From Clostridium sp. (lineage in GTDB: Bacteria > Bacillota > Clostridia > Clostridiales > Clostridiaceae): 64,000 nucleotides of DNA. Under the pieces are notes generated by a model, which had not been told where the DNA came from, ran no database searches, and saw only the letters and a program-made list of their open reading frames with translations. Every line of letters starts with the position of its first letter. The stretch's first letter is position 1. The DNA is taken from assembly GCF_029258205.1 (NCBI RefSeq), contig NZ_JARHZJ010000044.1, forward strand, positions 1-64,000, in the 5' to 3' direction. Positions 60,731 through 64,000 of this stretch are shown here, piece after piece. A program made the position numbers and the translations under genes.

Positions 60731-62314
60731 TTAAATTGATACAAACTCTTTTTTCATATTATGTTTTAAAGTCTCAAGTTTTTTAGCATTTTCTTCTCTT
60801 TCAACTCTATTGCTTTCTTGAATTGCTTTTGTATCTTCAATCCCCTTCATTATAGTTGCATATGATTTTTCCAAAGTTTCAATTGCTATAGAGCTACCTG
60901 ATGCCATCTTTGCAATTTCAACAGATTGTCTTGCTGTACTACTGGCATTTCTCATTATTAATTCATTAGTTTTATCATCTAATTGTTTTATTGATTTAGC
61001 TTGTATTTCTTGTCTTTTTAATATAATTGCTTGTGCTAAACACTGTTTAAATATTGGTAGTGTGACAATAAATGATGAATTTATCTTTCTCATTAAATTA
61101 AAGTTTGACATTTGAATTGTTTGAATCATTGGTGCTGCTTGTATTGCAACATTCTCAGCTATCCTCAAGTCATATACCCTTTGAGATAGCATTTCTTTAC
61201 TTATTTCAAGTTTTTGAACAATCATTTGCTTTTCTTCTTGTCCCATTGTAATATCATTTGACATTTGGTTTAGATACATATCTATTTCTTCTAAAGCCAT
61301 CTCTCCAGCTACTATATATTTTTCTAACATTTGATAGTATTCAAGATTACCGTCATACAACTTTTTAAGATGTGAATTAGATTCTCTTATATCATTTTCA
61401 TATTTCTTAAGTAAAATATATATCTTTTCAACTTCATATCCCATAGTATCGTATTTTTGAAATAATTTTGCTACCGTATTACCAACATTTTTAAATATTT
61501 TAGACATAAAAGACCTATCTTTAGTATTCTCTAATTCTTTTATATCAAATTTATCCATAAGCTTTGTTAAGCTACTCAACATTTCTGTTGCTTCTTCTGA
61601 TTTAACCGCCTTCATTGAATTTAAAAGTTCATCAGATATTTTAGATATATTTTCACTAGCGCGTTGTCCAAACATTATTATTGAATTTGGATTTTGAACC
61701 TCCACTTCTCCAGTAAGATCTTGAACTTCTTTCATCCCTCTTAATCTTTGCTTATAAGCTGTTAAATCTTGAAAATCTAGTTGATTATACTGTTGATTAT
61801 TAACTCCATTATTGTTATTAAACATTCCATTCATATTTAGATTTCCACCTTGGTAACTATTATTCATTCCATTCATGTTTGGGTTTCCACCTTGGTAACT
61901 ATTATTCATTCCATTCATATTTGGGTTTCCACCTTGGTAACCATTGTTCATTCCATTCATGTTTGGGTTTCCACCTTGATAACCATTATTCATTCCATTC
62001 ATATTTGGGTTTCCACCTTGGTAGCCATTATTTATTCCATTCATGTTTGGATTTCCACCTTGGTAACTATTATTCATTCCATTCATATTTGGGTTTCCAT
62101 ATTGGTAGCCATTATTCATTCCATTCATATTTGAGTTTCCACCTTGATAACCATTGTTCATTCCATTCATATTTGGGTTTCCATCTTGGTAACCATTATA
62201 TCCATAACCCATATCATTGATATTTGAATCTTCTAATGAATATTCTGTATCCCATTTGTTTAAATTATCATTTTCATTTACATCCTCTAAATTATTACTA
62301 AATTGTTTTTCCAT
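60731..62314 (-). CDS. TelA/YceH-family toxic anion resistance protein with N-terminal repeat tail
   Basis: 527 aa. The C-terminal 340 residues form the TelA domain: all-helical, with LTKLMDKFDIKELENTKDRS near 240, repeated coiled-coil segments and QMSNFNLMRKINSSFIVTLP near 405. The family accompanies TerD genes and YceG in chemical-stress operons; its biochemical role is unknown. The N-terminal 185 residues are an extra, Asn/Gly/Met-rich disordered tail with nine repeats (see 61820-62197) that is absent from the ~360-aa Bacillus YceH. TGGAGTG before ATG 62314; 15 bp behind the YceG-like gene. Confidence 0.88.
   Translation of the reverse strand: MEKQFSNNLEDVNENDNLNKWDTEYSLEDSNINDMGYGYNGYQDGNPNMNGMNNGYQGGNSNMNGMNNGYQYGNPNMNGMNNSYQGGNPNMNGINNGYQGGNPNMNGMNNGYQGGNPNMNGMNNGYQGGNPNMNGMNNSYQGGNPNMNGMNNSYQGGNLNMNGMFNNNNGVNNQQYNQLDFQDLTAYKQRLRGMKEVQDLTGEVEVQNPNSIIMFGQRASENISKISDELLNSMKAVKSEEATEMLSSLTKLMDKFDIKELENTKDRSFMSKIFKNVGNTVAKLFQKYDTMGYEVEKIYILLKKYENDIRESNSHLKKLYDGNLEYYQMLEKYIVAGEMALEEIDMYLNQMSNDITMGQEEKQMIVQKLEISKEMLSQRVYDLRIAENVAIQAAPMIQTIQMSNFNLMRKINSSFIVTLPIFKQCLAQAIILKRQEIQAKSIKQLDDKTNELIMRNASSTARQSVEIAKMASGSSIAIETLEKSYATIMKGIEDTKAIQESNRVEREENAKKLETLKHNMKKEFVSI
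61820..62197 (-). repeat. Nine 42-bp tandem repeats inside the TelA-like gene
   Basis: Nine in-frame units of 14 codons, consensus NGYQGGNPNMNGMN, occupy residues 40-165. Differences between units are few (G/S at position 2, D/G/Y at 5, P/S/L at 8), so the array looks recently expanded and homogenised. Confidence 0.92.
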
Positions 62315-62329
62315 TTATTTATCACTCCA

Positions 62330-63877
62330 TCATATATTTTTTAATATTCTAGAAAAAACACTTTGTTTAAATCCTAAAATTGATTTATATGTTGAATCAT
62401 AACTCATTTTTTGAAGTCTTATATTGATTATTTTTCCTTCTTTTATTATATGATTTATATTAAATAATCCAGATGGATTAAAAATCACTATATCTATGCC
62501 AATAATATGAATATATCCTAATAACATTGTCATTGATTCTGAAATTTCTTCTTCTTCATTTAAATAAATTACTATTTTAGGAATATCACCTGTAAAATCA
62601 AAATTATCTATTAATCTAACTATCTTTTCATTAAGAGATAAAACTAACACTAATAACTTCAATGTTGTTTCTTTTTCCAAATTTATGTTAAACAGTTGGT
62701 TATTCAATATAATTTCATTTACCTTTTTTAGCATAAAATTTTGTACTTCTTTGCTATACTTTCCAAACTTATATATTGATGTTTCCTTAACTTCTTCTAT
62801 ATCAAATGATCCATCACTTAATTGACAAAACATCAATTCATATACATTATCTGTTAAAAGATATTCATTAGATATATCTCCACTATTAAAAAACAAAGTA
62901 TTTGGAGATTCAATACAATATTGAACCAATTTTTTATACTCTAACATATCTAAAAATTGACCATCTATTTTGTAAAAGAAACAAGGAACAGTAACAAGTT
63001 CACCGTCAACCCTAAACCCTTCTCTAAGTTTAGATGGTTCATTCCAATAAGAATATATATCCTCTAAAATAGCATCTAGTAGAATACTCTTAGTGTACCC
63101 CCTTCTAAATTGCCAAGGTTTATAAACTCCAGTTCCTTCAAATAACATATCTTGCACATCTTTTTGTATTTTCTTAGTAGTAGATTCTATTACAGTATTA
63201 TCCTTTCCTTTTAAAGCCCTTTTTTCAAAAGATTCTAATGGCAATATTGACATGCTTTTTTTACATTGACTTAAATTATCCTCATCAATTTCATTAAAAT
63301 ATTCTTCTTTTAATGAGTTTATATAAACAACATCAAATCCCATTAAATATAAAAGAATTAAAAAATAAACTTCATGTCTGCTTATTTCTCCATAATAAAC
63401 ACACTTAGGATTATTCTGATCATCAAATTTTATTTCCCTTATAAAACTATATGTCCAAACTATGAGCTTCGTAATAAAATTATTTCTAACATTATCATTT
63501 AAAAAATTTTCTTTTTTTATGGAAAGTAATACTACATAGTTTAATGCTTCTAGAAAAAGTTTATTTATATTTTGATTTTGAAACAATACTATTTCTTGAG
63601 ACTTTATATTTCCTACATCCATTCTATCCAGTTCATCATATATATACTGTATAAGTTCAAACTCAGCATTAACTGGTATTGTATTTTCAAATAATAAACA
63701 AATTTCTTTATGTAATTCAATTTCATTTTTTAATTCTTTTATGGAATTATTGTATAGCTCTTCATTATCAGCACCTATAAATCTTAAAAAACACGGCTTA
63801 AAATTTTCATAACTATTAATTCTATATTTATAATTTTTAAACATATAGGAAGATATAGAATAGAACTCGATATTCAT
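62330..63877 (-). CDS. YceG-like protein of the ter 'biosynthetic module'
   Basis: 515 aa. Size, place directly upstream of the TelA/YceH gene and overall pattern (NEPSKLREGFRVDGELVTVP, CFFYKIDGQF, ending TYKSILGFKQSVF) match the Bacillus YceG family (PF14266 as I recall it). Proposed in comparative work to belong to a nucleotide- or metabolite-linked module of ter operons; no activity is known. No membrane span. The longer frame begins at 63895, but GGAGAAGG lies inside it, so ATG 63877 is preferred. It is the first gene of the operon; upstream, TATAAT on the minus strand (63914-63919) is a possible -10. Confidence 0.72.
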   Translation of the reverse strand: MNIEFYSISSYMFKNYKYRINSYENFKPCFLRFIGADNEELYNNSIKELKNEIELHKEICLLFENTIPVNAEFELIQYIYDELDRMDVGNIKSQEIVLFQNQNINKLFLEALNYVVLLSIKKENFLNDNVRNNFITKLIVWTYSFIREIKFDDQNNPKCVYYGEISRHEVYFLILLYLMGFDVVYINSLKEEYFNEIDEDNLSQCKKSMSILPLESFEKRALKGKDNTVIESTTKKIQKDVQDMLFEGTGVYKPWQFRRGYTKSILLDAILEDIYSYWNEPSKLREGFRVDGELVTVPCFFYKIDGQFLDMLEYKKLVQYCIESPNTLFFNSGDISNEYLLTDNVYELMFCQLSDGSFDIEEVKETSIYKFGKYSKEVQNFMLKKVNEIILNNQLFNINLEKETTLKLLVLVLSLNEKIVRLIDNFDFTGDIPKIVIYLNEEEEISESMTMLLGYIHIIGIDIVIFNPSGLFNINHIIKEGKIINIRLQKMSYDSTYKSILGFKQSVFSRILKNI

Positions 63878-64000
63878 AATATTAACCTTCTCCATCTTCT
63901 TGTAATATTTTGTATTATAAATTCATTTTATCAAAAAAAAATGTAACTTTCTATATTCATTTGTCAAATAATACTTTTTTGTTCAATTTTTCAAATAAGA

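Noticed and set aside
61820-62197. Tandem 42-bp repeats considered as a CRISPR array
   Set aside because: Units are contiguous without unique spacers and encode an in-frame protein repeat.
61850-62220. Two plus-strand frames with repeated His/Ser/Phe and Ile/Trp/Val patterns
   Set aside because: They are antisense readings of the 42-bp tandem repeats of the TelA-like gene; the repeat keeps all frames open.

Overview
The window is AT-rich DNA of a low-GC, anaerobic, spore-former-type Firmicute. The gene content (2x[4Fe-4S] nitroreductase, hybrid cluster protein, FeoAAB, sortase-anchored C5a-peptidase-like subtilase, YesMN-controlled CUT1 sugar operon, TerD/YceGH stress operon), the strong AGGAGG ribosome sites and frequent TTG/GTG starts fit Clostridium sensu stricto, most likely C. 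perfringens or a close relative. This is inference from family content and base composition. No tRNA, rRNA, CRISPR array or intact insertion sequence was seen.

Layout. 0-2.8 kb: the 5' end of a dicarboxylate/cystine-type symporter behind a T-box leader that appears to read Cys, then an apparently free-standing ~77-nt RNA, then two plus-strand genes (unknown; pentapeptide repeat) whose Shine-Dalgarno sites lie about 55 nt before the start codon. 2.9-15.8 kb: mostly minus-strand housekeeping and accessory genes: lipase-like hydrolase, two DUF1622 membrane proteins, GNAT, a Fur-box-preceded ferric-reductase-like membrane protein, amino-acid permease, MBL hydrolase, a PAS-PAS-GGDEF-HD-GYP protein, a possible toxin/antitoxin pair and a sulfite-reductase-like protein lacking a cluster cysteine. 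16.4-28.7 kb: FliB-type lysine methylase, two DUF3592 paralogs flanking rluF, SNF2 helicase with SWIM finger, FUSC transporter, HxlR regulator divergent from a nitroreductase. 29-37 kb: hcp and the feo iron operon with two Fur boxes over its promoter. 37.7-42.4 kb: the giant LPXTG subtilase.

44.7-55.5 kb is one functional block on the minus strand: response regulator, histidine kinase, sugar-binding lipoprotein, two permeases, PIG-L deacetylase, GH65 phosphorylase and HAD phosphatase. It would import an oligosaccharide, remove an acyl group and cleave an alpha-glucoside by phosphorolysis. No ATPase subunit is encoded, so a shared MsmK-type ATPase elsewhere is implied. 55.8-63.9 kb: a Ca2+ P-type ATPase next to a ter operon (YceG-like, YceH/TelA-like with a 9 x 14-residue Asn/Gly/Met repeat, three TerD-type proteins).

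Intergenic regions hold decayed genes (IS30-type, IS3-type, flavin disulfide reductase, DUF3267) and a dispersed palindromic repeat with core TGTATCAAAATA. Many starts of the longest open frames were moved downstream because the Shine-Dalgarno sequence lies inside the longer frame; each case is explained in its entry.
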